A DNA stretch of 64,000 nt from Coriaria nepalensis (GCA_027186245.1 CP114495.1:7618501-7682500); one strand, 5' to 3'. Numbered from the stretch's first letter, positions 1-11,763 are shown. Numbers and translations are program-made. The notes: generated by a model not told the origin, from the letters alone.

Positions 1-730
1 GCGAAGCCTCCACAGTATGGTAAATGTAAATTATATATTTATAACAAAATTTATGAGAGTAAAATTATATAAAATTTCTTTATATTTTAATTTAATAGGG
101 GTAGAAATTTAACTAGAAAGTTTATGGTGGAAGAATTGATTACTAAAGTCTAAAATGGTTAAATTTAATATGATATATAAGAAATTGAGAATTATACATT
201 GTGAGGCAAGAATTTTAAAACTATACCTTTTATACTTAAAATTTTAAAGTTCAAAATTTACCTCTAAATTTTTAAGAGATTATTTCGGGCTGTGGGGCAG
301 CTGCCCCCATGGTAAATCCGCCAATGGCTAAACATACAATAGGTGTTTGGTAAAATAGGTATGTTTAAATTTATTCTTTCGGTGGAAATAAAAATGTGAA
401 TGTGAATGAAAATGAAAGAGAATATATAATTTTTTAATATTGTGTTTGTTTTGTTGCATAGAAAATGACTAAAACGAAAGACTATATATTAATATTGAAC
501 TACTTCTCATAGTTAGATTAATTTTGTAGCCTAAATATTATAAGAAAAATATTAGACTAGGATAAGAATAATACAAATAATATTAATATTAATAATAAGG
601 TATAATAATAGTAATAGTAATAATAATTTAGAAAGAGAAAGGGTGAAGCAATGGATGTTGCTGCCTCACCCTTCCCTCTCTCATAGCATAAGATAAGTAC
701 CAACATATATATATATGTTCTAGATTTTAG
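1..730. other. AT-rich intergenic DNA, possible transposon end
   Basis: No coding region is seen. Around 285-325 there is a short G/C-rich stretch containing the palindrome GGGGCAGCTGCCCC, embedded in very AT-rich sequence. Such ends are common in old plant transposons, but I could not define a partner terminus, so no element is called. The rest is A/T runs and short ATT/AAT repeats (about 570-630). Confidence 0.3.
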
Positions 731-739
731 AAGTTAACA

Positions 740-962
740 TGAATGGCTCGAAATACTCGACATCTCCAATACGCAATGTACTCGAAGTACCCGACCCCTC
801 AACATACTCGACACCTCAATGTACTCGATGCCTCCAATAGGCAACATATTGGACACCACGACGTACTCGACGTGCTTGACATACTCTACGCCTCGATGCC
901 TCCAATATGCGATGTACTCGATACTTCGACGTACTCGACGCCTCAATATCTACTATATCATA
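740..962. repeat. Degenerate CTCGA-rich tandem repeat
   Basis: The words TACTCGAC, CCTCAATGTACTCGA and CCTCCAATA recur about every 15-30 bases with many substitutions. ORFs on both strands across it (to 70-74 codons) only reflect the repeat and have no protein character. Similar CTCGA/TCGAG-rich repeats lie at about 30000-30400 and 63268-63484 in this window. Confidence 0.6.
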
Positions 963-969
963 AATAAAA

Positions 970-1615
970 CTATTTTGATGGATTAAAGGTTATCGAATAG
1001 TAGAGAATAATGAATACTCCTTATAAAATTATATAGTTTGAGTAGTATAATTGAGTTAGTTTTAACTGGGATATAATAATTATATGGTAAATAGTTAAAT
1101 GACGTTCGTAAAGTTGTTTTATATCTTAAATTAAATTTTATATTTTAAATATAATTGAGAATAAAGTTTTACTAAGATAAATACATGTTTAGTTAGGTTA
1201 GGAGTTTGTCCCAAAATTGATGGATTTCAAGAAACTCTTATAAAATAATATCTACGTCAGTTAAGTAAAGTCTCACCTACAACACAAGTATGTTCATTGT
1301 TTATTCAGCTTGAGATTGATGATATTGTTTTGAATGCAATAGAGTATGTTGAATATTGAATTGATAAAACTATATTGCATGGTATTGTGTTTTTATATAA
1401 CATATTGAAATTGAGTTTATATTCCTTGAATATATACATTTTCTAAAAAATATTGAATGCACCATTAGTTTTTATGCAAAGATAACCAAAAGAAATGTTA
1501 TGCTTTTAATTGATTTGTATGATGTTTGACATAACATAAGCATAACATTATAGTAAGGTATTGCATGGTCAGTGCGGACTGAGCGGAGTCACTAATCTCA
1601 GAGATTTTTAGTCAA
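970..1615. other. Intergenic, nothing recognised
   Basis: AT-rich sequence without a supported ORF, RNA gene or clear repeat on either strand. Confidence 0.5.
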
Positions 1616-1622
1616 TAGAAGA

Positions 1623-2440
1623 TCATAGATCACAGTAATCTCGATAGCAGCATCCTAAGAGAGTTGCTCTAGAAGACCTTCTTAATTCTTCCACTTCATT
1701 TTCAATTGGTCGAATATGAGTAATAGGCTCATCATGATTAACATATAGTGGGAGTTCTTGAATTGGTTGCTTCTTAATCGATTTTGTACGAATAATTACC
1801 TTGTGAAGGAATAATAATACCATTTTAAGGAGTGTTCATGAAATTTAATATTTCTTGGAAACTCACTCCCACTCACTTCATGATCCTTCAGAAATTTTGC
1901 AGCTTATAGTATTCTAGTGGACTGTGAAGGGCAATAAAGTATATACCCTTTGAAATTTAATAGATAGCCAATAAAAAATCATTTAATTCTTCTTGGGTCC
2001 AATTTCCTTAATTGAGGATTATAAATCCTCACTTGAACTGGGCAATACATATGTGTAAGTGCTTTAAATTGGATTTCCAACCATTGCATAACTTAAAATG
2101 AGTTTTATGAACGGCTTTAGAAGGAACTCTATTTAAAATATATACAATGATTTTTAAGGCTTCACTTCCCAAGTTTGATGAAAGACTTGAATCGCTAAGC
2201 ACACTTCTTAATAGGTCCATTAAATTCGGTTTCTCATCTCAGAAATACTATTTTGTTGGGATTTTTCGGCATTACATATTGTGTAATAATGACTTCTTCT
2301 TGGAGAAACTTAGCAAAGAGACCCAACATTTGACCTTTTTCAATGAACCTATCATAGTATTCTCCACTTTTATCCGATCGAATGATTTTGATTTTTCGTT
2401 CGCTTGGTTTCTAACTCAATGCCACATAGTAAATTAATAT
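1623..2440 (-). mobile_element. Ty1/copia pol remnant (integrase end and downstream linker)
   Basis: Read on the minus strand, 2440 down to 2029 gives decayed copia integrase sequence: a segment like IRSDKSGEYYDR, then LLRSVLSDSSL and VYILNRVPSKAV...FKLCNGWKSNLKHLHI. These match the end of the rve core and the conserved copia stretch with 'W..ALKTAVYILNRVPTKAV'. Further along (1823 to 1623) an ORF carries EELRRSSRATLLGCCYRDYCDL, like the 'LRRSSR...DYVVYL' linker before reverse transcriptase. Frames are broken by stops and shifts and no LTRs are seen. This is a fossil fragment, not an active element. Confidence 0.75.
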
Positions 2441-2444
2441 AATA

Positions 2445-3130
2445 ATAATTAATAAAGTGATTATTTCTAAAATTAGAGATCAATGTGTTTCCTAGAGACA
2501 AAATATAGATGATTTTGATAATTTAGATAAAAGGAAAAAAAAAAAAGTGTGCTAAACCTAAAATGTTTTTGGTAACTTGTAAAATATGAATTAGGGCATA
2601 TTTAATTTGATTTTTTTGGTGGGGATAGAAATGAGAATGAAAATAAGTGAGAATGGAGAATTTCCCAATATTGTGTCTGCTTAAAATTGCACAATAAATG
2701 ACTAAACAGAATGATTTTGATTCAGTGTTTAATCAAATAGTGTGCTTGCATTACTTAAATTATAAATAAATAATAAATAAATAAAAAAGAAGAAAGAAGG
2801 AACAAAAATGCAAACAATATCATCTTTAGGGGTTAAATTTATAATATATTTTTGACCACATAAATAATTTTCAATTGTAATTTTACCCCCAAATCTATAA
2901 TCTATAATCTAAATTCTAATTCATTTTTAAATATTTCGGTTGTAATTCATTATTTGATTTTTTACTTTTAAAATTATTTTTAAATTTCTCAACAACTCTT
3001 TAGGTTTTTTCTCACTTTTGGGAGGAAGGAGTGAAATAGAACCAATGGGTAGAGAGATATATCCGGCAGTAATCGAGGGTTGACAAGAGGTAGAGATAAT
3101 TCCATTCTAATAATTTTTATATATGAACTG
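2445..3130. other. AT-rich upstream region of the defensin-like gene
   Basis: No coding sequence. It has poly-A and AATAAATA runs near 2530-2550 and 2765-2790. A W-box core (TTGAC) lies at 3080-3084, about 190 bases upstream of the peptide start codon. It would fit WRKY control, but a single core motif is weak evidence. Confidence 0.4.
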
Positions 3131-3151
3131 TAAATAGTCATTGCCTTTCAC

Positions 3152-3159
3152 TATATAAA
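3152..3159 (+). promoter_or_regulatory. TATA box of the defensin-like peptide gene
   Basis: TATATAAA lies about 115 bases upstream of the ATG at 3272. Transcription would start near 3185, leaving a purine-rich leader of about 90 bases. Spacing and sequence fit a plant TATA promoter; this is inferred from sequence only. Confidence 0.6.
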
Positions 3160-3271
3160 TATGCCCCCCCACTCAAAGAGGAAATCTATAAAAGAAGGAA
3201 GAAAAGAAAAGGAAAGAAGAAGAAGATATAAGTTTGTGAAGATTTATTTCCCTCAAACCTAACCGCATACA

Positions 3272-3618
3272 ATGGAGAAAACCACTTCAATGAAGCTACT
3301 CTTTCTTCTATTCCTCATCATTGCAGTTGGTAAATCATACATATATATCTCTCTGTCTCCTTATTCTAGTTTCCTCTAATACTTGTATTCCAATTCATCC
3401 TCTTATTTGAATATATAATGCGTGCATGCATATATGTAGGCTCGCCGCTGTCAAAGGTGGAAGCCCAACGGCCGAAAGTCGATATCGAATGCAGATTTGA
3501 TTCCGATTGCGACGGAAATGCAATGAGATGTCTTTCTCTTAGAAAGACGGACGGCTATTGCGATGCGTCCTGCATTAACTGGAGTTGCAGATGCAACGAT
3601 TGTTTTGAGGGGCGATGA
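3272..3618 (+). CDS. Secreted defensin-like cysteine-rich peptide (DEFL), two exons
   Basis: Exon 1 is 3272-3329 and exon 2 is 3440-3618, joined by a GT-AG intron in phase 1; the product is 78 aa. Residues 1-28 form a signal peptide (MEKTTSMKLLFLLFLIIAVG, small residues after). The mature part has eight cysteines spaced C-x5-C-x6-C-x9-C-x3-C-x4-C-x1-C-x2-C. The Cx3C followed by CxC is the signature of the CS-alpha-beta fold of plant defensin-like peptides, and an intron inside the signal-peptide region is also typical of that family. It is probably exported to the apoplast, with an antimicrobial or signalling role (family inference). The spacing is not that of a classical plant defensin, so it may be a lineage-specific DEFL. 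A TATA box at 3152 and a purine-rich leader support expression. Confidence 0.75.
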
Positions 3619-3619
3619 A

Positions 3620-4425
3620 TACAAATTTTTGACCTTATTATTAAATTATAGTTTGTAATAAGAACTCAATCTATATATGTATTGCCTATGAATTAGTGAG
3701 GTTGAGGTTATTAAAGCTATACCCGGTAGAAATATTTTTATACTCCAATCAATTATATTCAAATAAATCCTAATTACTTTTCTTCTTCCCTTCTTCTTCT
3801 CTCTTCTTCTCTCTAAATCCTAATATCACGGCTCGGCTCATCGTTTGACCGGCCGAGATTAGATTTTATCAATATAGGCGGCCTGCTCTTTTGCCGGATC
3901 GCCCATTTTTACAGCACTATATGAGAATGATACTAAATTATCCATAAAGCTTTTAACTTTTATTTTCATCATTTAAACATTCTAAAGCAACAAAATATTA
4001 TATAGTATTATAAAGATTGTACATTGATTTTTATTTTATTTTTTGAAATAATACTTTTTGTAAGAAGATTAGCTTCATAAGGCTAAATCCTCCACTACAA
4101 AAGGTTGGACGGATAGAGGAATTTCCTCTAACAAAATAGTAGTTACTTCGATATTATGAGATAATTTAGCTAGTTCATGAGCAGTAGAGTTTATCTTTCG
4201 AAGGGTATAATTGAATTCCTTGATATAAATTATTCCTTTTTAAGTCACAAAATATATACTATAATGAGCCCAAGATGATCGTGGAGTATGCTTACATATG
4301 GCTAAATTAATCACCCCATCGCATCCAGCTCCACCACCAGACCAGAAATACCTATCTCGGATACAAACTGTATGCCTTGCGAACACGCCATATGAGCTGA
4401 GTTGTATATACTCTAATAATGCCCC
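3620..4425. other. 3' flank of peptide gene; short G/C-rich inverted motifs
   Basis: After the stop codon the sequence is AT-rich. At 3828-3905 a G/C-rich island contains CTCGGC...GCCGAG and GGCG...CGCC inverted motifs, possibly a transposon fragment. No gene is recognised. Confidence 0.35.
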
Positions 4426-4429
4426 TCAA

Positions 4430-5040
4430 GATTGTGGGTAAAAAATGTCTAGAATCCTCAACTTGGATAAGAGACATAAGTGTTGTGTTTTGTTCAAAGC
4501 TTTCATTAGGATGTCAGCTGGTGCAGATTACTTTGAGCTTGGTGTAATAACTAGCTACACTTGAATTTCCTTGGTTGAGTAATACGGTCTGCTTTTCTAT
4601 GAAGTAATTTGAGATCCATTGATCTTATTGTATCTTTCTTGAAGGTCCTTCCATAGCAGTCTTGCATTGGAGGCGAAAGCTGCGCTACTTGATAGTTATT
4701 CTTTGGGAACATAATTTAGAATCCAAGAACGCATTAAGCTTAGCATTGCATCTTTTTCATTGCATCAAATATGGTGAATTCTGAGATGGCTTGGTGACTT
4801 GTTCACTGACAAATCCAAGCTTATTCTTGGAAAGAAGTGCTAACATTTATAACGCAACACAGCATTCCGTAATTTTCACTCCCGAGCAATGGTTGTGATA
4901 CCAAAGAACTTTCAGACGTATAAGATGGATGAATATACAACCGACTACTCGGTTTGATATGTGGCAGAGGGGATAGGTAAGGATCAAGGGTATGGGAACT
5001 ATCTTAGATTCACTTTCTGATGTTGAAGTCCCCATTGATG
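4430..5040 (-). mobile_element. Ty1/copia gag remnant, antisense
   Basis: On the minus strand from about 5035 down, three frames give decayed copia gag: a segment corresponding to 'vsqPLlgsENY..WsrAML', then LLSKNKLGFVSEQVTKPS, LNAFLDSKL, a stretch like LLWKDLQERYNKINGSQI, and GNSSVASYYTKLKVIC. These are the landmark gag (UBN2-type) positions of plant copia polyproteins. Stops and frame changes between segments show it is defective. No adjacent LTR or primer site was found. It shares orientation with the fragment at 1623-2440, so both could derive from one broken element. Confidence 0.65.
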
Positions 5041-5859
5041 ATCAAGTTCAATCTAATTTGGGAAATTTTTAATGTTTGTTTCTGATCAGTCCCTGACTCG
5101 CTGTGGTAGAAATGAAATACACCTGGCCCTGGGTCCAAATCAATTGATTCCGAGACAAGTATTAAGGCCCTTTTTTTTTACCTGCCAAAAGCAAAACATA
5201 AGCCTTGGATTCTTAAAACCACTACATCTCTTTTGAAACACCCCAACTACAAAAACCTCAACCTCCAGTTCTCATATCAATTATCCTGGATTCTTAATTG
5301 CCTCTACATCTCTTTTGAACACTCCAACTACAAAAACTTCAACCTCAGTTTTCAAATGAATTATCTCAACCCCTAATCCACCTATTCAGAGGCTGTCGCA
5401 ATCGAAATGCAAGAAGTTTTGTTCTCATCACAAAGTATAAGAGTATAGTTTCCTCTGTTTCAAAACTACGTTCGATTATTATGCTCGGCCAGGACTAAAA
5501 TTGAATGATCTAGACTATGACCAAGTCAGTCTCTTAACCTTAATGGTACTGAAATACTTCAAATTTCAATTTCACTTGATGTCAGTCTCATAAGCTTTAC
5601 CCTAAGGGCCCGACAATTTTCTGGAAAAATAAATATAAATAAATGAAAAGGATATCTCAAAAACCAAAACCATTTTTCTTTAACGTTGCAATTTACTGGC
5701 TAGATAGAAAACGCAGTGTCTCCTTCACGTCCCAATATTACAATATGTTCCATAAAGTTTCCCATAATTTGTGTTTTTTTTTTCCCCGGCATATAAAATA
5801 AAATACGTCTGAATCTTCAACCTTATTACATCCGAAAGAAAAAGAGAGGGGCCCGGGAA
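5041..5859. other. Intergenic, includes 3' UTR of the polyamine oxidase gene
   Basis: No ORF is supported. About 5200-5345 contains an imperfect direct repeat (AAAACCTCAACCTC and CTACATCTCTTTTGAA recur about 75 bases apart). The part next to 5860 is probably the 3' UTR of the minus-strand gene. Confidence 0.4.
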
Positions 5860-8800
5860 TTACAAACGGGATATCAATAGTGGGACCGACATGGACTCTT
5901 CACCTAAGCCTGGCTGGAAAAGATCCAACTCCCCATAGCGCTCAAGAACCCGCATCCTGCAATCCTCGGCAGCTGTGACACCAGTCAAGAATGCACCATG
6001 AACAGATCCAGGGTAGAGCATACTTGTTGCCTCCCCTGCAAAGAATAGGTTATCAACAGGGATCCTAAGCCGTTCGTATAGATCATGGGGTTTGCCTACT
6101 ATATCGTAGCTGTAGGATCCAAGCGAGTTAATATCTGTGCCCCACCTAGAAACAAGATACTGAATCTGCAAGATGCCAAGAAAAATTTGTACATCAGATT
6201 ATGTCTCCCATGTCACCGAATTTATATGCATATATATACATGATAAACGACATGTATGATGATCCTTTGAAAAAATATATAAACTAATGTTTTGTGCAAA
6301 TCATAATTTAGGCGCCATTAGAGTAGGCTTATTAAATGACATAGAATAGAAAATTTTAGTAATATTTTGTTAGCTTAAACTGGAAAAGAGTAAGTGCGCT
6401 TCCAAATGATGTTTAGTCAGGTTGTGGGACAAACAAGATTTTGGATTCATTTGGAAAGGCATTTAAAATGTCAAACTAGGACAGAACTCAAGATTAGGAA
6501 AATAAAATATAATAATGTAATCTACATTTGGGTAGAACTCACAAAATCTTAACTCCATTTTGCCCAAATATGAATACAAGTCTTGCCCAAATGCACCCTT
6601 ATATTGCTCCAGTGTTAGAAAAAAACTGGAGTTTCATTGACCCAAACTGGATTTTGACTCTAACTACTGTTTCAGACATTGAATCAAATGAATTTAAATC
6701 AAGAAGGCTTACCGGGGCAGAAGCATCTGGAAGAATCTTTTTGAGTTGGGTATATGCAAAATTGGCAGCAGATTCATTGGACATCTTCTCAATGTCGTTA
6801 GCCAGCTGTCCAGCAGGCATATAAACAAGCACATTATGACCAGTGGCCTTGTGAAGATTGAGAAAGTAGCTGCACTCGTATGGAGTCTGAGCAACTACTC
6901 CCAAGAATTCCACATTTGGCCAAAAAACATTTTCAAAGTGTAAGGCTATTTTATTCTCAACTCCCACTCCAAGGTCTTCAATTGCTGCCTCCTTCCACTC
7001 TGGGAGCCTAGGCTCAAAATTTAGGCTCTTTGATTTAAGCACCCCAAGAGGAACAGCAATGATAGCAGCATCTGCAATGAATGTTTTCCCATTTTCTGTT
7101 GTTACATGTACTCCAATAAGTCTTCTCTCAATATTTGTTGCCCTGAGAATGATTATTAGAATAGGTGCTAAGTCACAATAAGGAAACAAGGTATTATGGG
7201 GAAATTTTGAATGGACAAGTATTCATACCGATGCTCTAGACGAATGTCAAGACCCTTGGCAAGGGTGTTAATAACAGGAAGGTAGCCCCTGACCATGAGC
7301 CCATGACCACCAGGAAGGAGTTCCTCCTGAAAATTTAGTCAAATAGGAACAAGATCAGTACACAATGCAAGTTCACCCATTCTGATACAGGGTTATATTT
7401 CCCATGATGTATGATTGTAAAATCATATACGCAATAAACATGTAATTGCAAAAATGTTTTGTAAATATACAATCTCCAAAATGCCCATCCAAATTTAAAC
7501 AATTATCAGTACAGTACACATCCCGTTCCTACTTATGCCAGATACCCAACATGGGATTAAGACCTGTTAGACACACAAACCATTTTGAATGTTGGTCTGA
7601 AAGATTTCAAAATATGCTTTAACATGTTTTATTCTTCCATAATTAACATTGCATCTATTTTCTCAGAGAAAGTTGGAAATAAAAGAATATCTGATAGATG
7701 TACCACACAACTCAAGCTGTAAATCACATGTTTTAATAAAACTTGCCTGATCCCAGCATTTAAGTGAGATAGTCTCAGCATCTGCTGCAAACCACCCTTC
7801 CATCCTACATAAATACCATTGAAGAACCTTATGTGCAAGCCCCTCCAGCCTGTAATACAAGGAGCAATCCAATACATCATTTTTGTTGTCATAAAGAAAC
7901 AAGACAGTTATAAATATAATTGAGAAGAAACAAGATATATTATGCTGAATGAACCCACTTTAACTCTGGTCTTCTTTCAAAGATGAGTGTGAAAGCCTGG
8001 TGAATTGACATGTCTTCGCTATATGCATCTCTTACTTCATCAGCCTGAGTCAAAGAAATTGAAACCAGCTGACAAAATAGCCATAATTACACAGCAATCA
8101 AGCTACCAGATCTTCATTATGAAACTAGAGATGTCTTGCCTCTTTTAAGATAGCCTCAAATGTTTCACCAACTTTTGTAACCAATTCTTGAGGAACTTGA
8201 TTCCCATCCATATCAAAGAGTGCATAGCTGCAAAATGGAATTTCAATTTGCAATCATTAACAAATCATTCATTTTATTTTGTGACTGGGGAAATTCAATC
8301 TCATAAAGAAACATGTCGGATTCTTTTCAAAAAATGGAAATTGTTAGATCGATAGGGAAAAGTGTATGTAAATAAGACAGCATATATGTGTTTCCATGAA
8401 CTAATCAAATATTCACACACTCATTAGATTTTTAACACACTTCATCACATAACCAATCACAGATGTAAGTTACAGGAAAAACCTTACATCTTCACTATCT
8501 AATTCCCAAGAAAAAAAAATTCCATGGGAACAAGGAATAACCTTGATTTCATGAGTCACATGCATTCTAGTCATGGAAATGTAACTAAATTTTCATCAGA
8601 AAATAGAACAATATTATTGGGTTCTTATCATTATCTGATTATTAGATATTCCTATCATCAAGTAGTAGCTTGAAGTACATGTGGGCAATTTATACCAGCC
8701 GAACGAATGGGAGAAACATTTTTTTAAACACAAATGAATATGATTAATCTGTCATAGAAAATTCTAAAAGTTAAAGGAAGAAGTAATTGGTCCAGAATAG

Positions 8801-10268
8801 ACGGAAAATATCTAATGATCTCATCACATAAGGGTTTTTAAAATAGCCAAAATTGAAAATAATTACCCATTTCAGATTCACATTGTACAACAAAATAAAA
8901 GACTATCTCAAAAGTGCGAGTATCCACCTCAAGTCTTAAGTTCTCCTTTATACATCATCTACAAAAAGACCCAAGTTATCCCACTAACATCTAGCATTGA
9001 TTCCTTTTAGAGCCAACATATTGTCCAACAGAATCATTCCTAGAGGATAAGTATAAGTTCCAATATATAAGTGGTAAATTTTCAATCATTCGAGTAAGCA
9101 AAAATGGGTCAAACAACAGAGCACCAAAAATAACAGCTAAAATGTATTTTACCTTTCTAAGTCATGGTCATATAGAACAGAATTATCGCCACTAGTACGG
9201 TATAAGGGTAAACCCAGTCTACCAATTAATGGGGCTAATGGATTTTCTTTGCATACCCCATGTAACCTGAAGATCAATAAAAGACACCGAGTTATAACAT
9301 GACCCTGAGTGAAGGAAGTGAGCTTCTTTAAACTATAGGATGATGAAAAATGTTACCATGATGCACCCAGATCAATGGGAAAACGAAATGAATAATCAGT
9401 GTGGATGCGACCACCGAGCCTATCTCGTGACTCCAACAGGACAACCTGATTACAAAAATAACAAGAGGGTGCAGATAGTGAGAACATAATTTAGTGTTTG
9501 ACACACTATATTGGAAAGTCTCAACAGCAAGCCTGTCAATAATCACCTTTCTCAAACATCAAAGACAGTTCTTTCAAAATAAACTCACTGCTAGTCAAAT
9601 TAACACTTCTAGTTTAGAAGTTCACTAGATGCCATGATTTTCTAACTAAAAGAGAAATATGCACTCTTCATTTCAAAAGTGAGAGAAACTGTGCTGGCAC
9701 ATAACCTTACTTGATACAGGTACAACTTAAGCTATGATAAAAACCGTACAAGGGATTTAAGGCTATCGGTAATTACAAGCCAACAAACTCCTCAACTTCG
9801 AGACACAAAAAATAGGACCAAATATCATTAAAGTTGCTGGCTTTACTGTATAGTTGGGTGATATCAGCACAGCAATTTGCATGGCAACATGATTATTTAA
9901 GAAACCATCTACACCACTTTTACCATATGCTAAGAGGAACAGACACTGTCTGACGCAGGAAAATAATTTAATTTAGAAAACTTTGATAGAAACGAAAAGC
10001 CCAATGATTTTTTATATGCAGTATTCTTTGGTTTACCTGAAAAGAAGCATCGTGTAGAGCACGAGCAGCAGCGATTCCGGCAATGCCACCACCTATCACT
10101 ATTACAGACGGTGGCCTGCCTTGTTTTTTCTCAACACTAGAATTGCAAACACCTATATCACACGCTATTACGATTATTTCTTAAATTAAAAGAAATTAAA
10201 ATGATAAACTAGAGAAATCAGATCAAACCTCTGCGTAATTGGGGACTACTCCTGGATCCAGACTCCAT
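5860..10268 (-). CDS. PAO2: Polyamine oxidase, peroxisomal, PAO2/PAO3 type
   Basis: Flavin polyamine oxidase that back-converts spermine/spermidine with H2O2 release (family knowledge). Exons, high to low: 10268-10229, 10152-10037, 9445-9357, 9266-9153, 8227-8140, 8044-7959, 7849-7747, 7326-7229, 7142-6713, 6165-5860. They sum to 1470 nt, i.e. 489 aa, the usual length of the Arabidopsis PAO2/PAO3 group. Visible landmarks: the FAD dinucleotide fold [17 protein letters not shown] (near 26-42) and [60 protein letters not shown]; the C-terminal flavin motif [18 protein letters not shown]; and a terminal SRL, a PTS1 peroxisome signal. Introns after 8140 and after 7747 begin with GC instead of GT. 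The leader carries an 85-nt intron (about 10604-10688) and an overlapping uORF. All junctions keep frame and no lesion is seen. Confidence 0.93.
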
Positions 10269-10470
10269 ATCGTTGATTAAATTCCCGATTATTACAATTA
10301 CTATTGAGATTATTACTTAATAATAACGGATATATAGATTTCTTATCGAATTTAAACAACGACCAAGTCAATTGAGGCGAATAATGAAGAATAAAAATCA
10401 ACAAACACGTAATGAAATGGTTTGAATTCGAAATCAAATTCAAGTTCAGCCCCAGCTTTCCCAACCTCAT
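10246..10470 (-). promoter_or_regulatory. Upstream ORF overlapping the polyamine oxidase start codon
   Basis: An ATG at 10470-10468 opens a 74-codon frame that runs 202 nt to the main ATG (10268-10266) and past it, ending at 10246 in another frame. The peptide begins MRLGKLGLNLNLISNSNHF. Because it overlaps the start, ribosomes that use it could reach PAO only by leaky scanning. The main ATG has a better context (G at -3 and G at +4) than the uORF ATG. A polyamine-responsive uORF is reported for Arabidopsis PAO2, so a regulatory role is plausible; I cannot confirm peptide conservation. Confidence 0.5.
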
Positions 10471-10603
10471 ACGACTCTATTTTCTAATTCCCAAAAATCC
10501 ACACACTTTCCAATCCGTCTTCGCCACTCTCTCTCTCTCTCTCAATCGCTCCCTTCGATCCGAATTCCGAAAATAAAAAAAACAAAGCAATCGCGAGTTC
10601 GAT

Positions 10604-10688
10604 CTGGAGAAGAAGAAAATTTTTATCGCACAGAAAAAGACGGACGATGAAGGGAAAAAAAGGAAATTCCAGGCGAGAGAATACTTAC
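10604..10688 (-). other. Probable 5' UTR intron of the polyamine oxidase gene
   Basis: On the minus strand a strong donor (CTG|GTAAGTAT) lies at 10688 and a pyrimidine-rich acceptor (CTTCTTCTCCAG) ends at 10604. This gives an 85-nt intron in the untranslated leader. The CT-rich leader exons either side (10530-10560 and 10689-10705) fit a plant 5' UTR. Inferred only from splice consensus. Confidence 0.45.
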
Positions 10689-11496
10689 CAGAGAGAGGGA
10701 GAAATGAGATATTTTCTGTTCAGTAGTAACAGCACATGTGAGGGTTGGTAGCGTTTTATGTAAGAGGGGGAATAGCTTTTGCATAATACCCTTACTTTGA
10801 TTTTTTCTTTTTTTTCTTTTTTTTCCTTTTTTTCTTTTTTTTTTGCAAAATATTATTATTTAATTGTAGGATTATGAATTTATATCTATCCTTATTAATT
10901 TATTATTTCTCTCTTTTTCTATTTCCTTGTTACGTATCTATTTTAAAATTTTTCATCTCTTTATATTCTTTTTTATTTTCATTATCTTTGTTTATAATTT
11001 CTTTCTCGATTTTTGATTTCTTCTCTTTTCATAATTTCGTGATCTAAAAATATTTAGATTTGATTCAAAATCTTTTGAGACATTTTCAAATTTTCAACTC
11101 TCATTACCATTATTTAATATGTCCAGATTTTTATTTTTTTTGTTTTCTTTTACTCACAGATCAAAAATAGACAATGAACATAAGATTTGGAAAAAAAAAA
11201 TCATAGGATGATGGAGTAGATCGACTATCATGTTGATTATGATCGATTGTGGTCAATCATGGTTGATTAGTCATGTCTGATCATAATCTGAAACACAATG
11301 GATCGATGGGCATTTGTGAAGAGTCATCGGATATGAATTGACAATGAATCGATAATGACCGACAAAGATTGATAAGGGATCATCGAGTATGATCGGCCAT
11401 TAACAGCCATGATTGTCCATGATAATTGATTATGATCAACCATGACTGATTGACCACGATAGACCATAATCGACATGGTATTTTCGATCTACCCTA

Positions 11497-11763
11497 TCAT
11501 CGATAATGATTGACCATGATTGACATCGAGCCATCGAGTTTGTTAGACATAAACTTTTGTGTTTGTGTTTTTGAAATCCAATGGCTCGATGGCTCTTCAC
11601 AAATGTTCATAGAGCCATCGGGTTTGTTAGACAGAAAGTCGTGTTCATTTATGATAGCATTTAACTTGAGTACGGTTAATGGAACCTCCCGGAAAAATAG
11701 AGGTTTTAGGTGAAGTTGATTCTTAAGTAGAATTGCAAAAAATTTCATGGCAGTGATTGGCAA
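11497..11763 (-). other. Conserved antisense ORF in left TIR unit
   Basis: An 88-codon ORF of unknown function containing VLKLNAIINEHDFLSNKPDGS and ICEEPSSHWISKT. A related ORF exists in the second unit (12787-12972). The shared protein-like segment is about 60 aa with few gaps. It may be a fossil of a coding exon carried by the element or just the shared DNA ancestry of the two units. No domain is recognised. Confidence 0.25.

Noticed and set aside
734..967. Opposed 70-74 codon ORFs at 734-967
   Set aside because: Both are translations of a degenerate DNA repeat and show no protein-like constraint.
6528..6943. Plus-strand ORFs of 65-98 codons within the polyamine oxidase gene
   Set aside because: They are antisense shadows of exon 6713-7142 and its intron; the minus strand has the conserved protein.
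10152..10229. Shorter polyamine oxidase exon 2 ending at 10136
   Set aside because: The acceptor TTCTAG|TGTTGAG gives the wrong frame from exon 1; the acceptor at 10153 (GATATAG) keeps frame and the expected residues.
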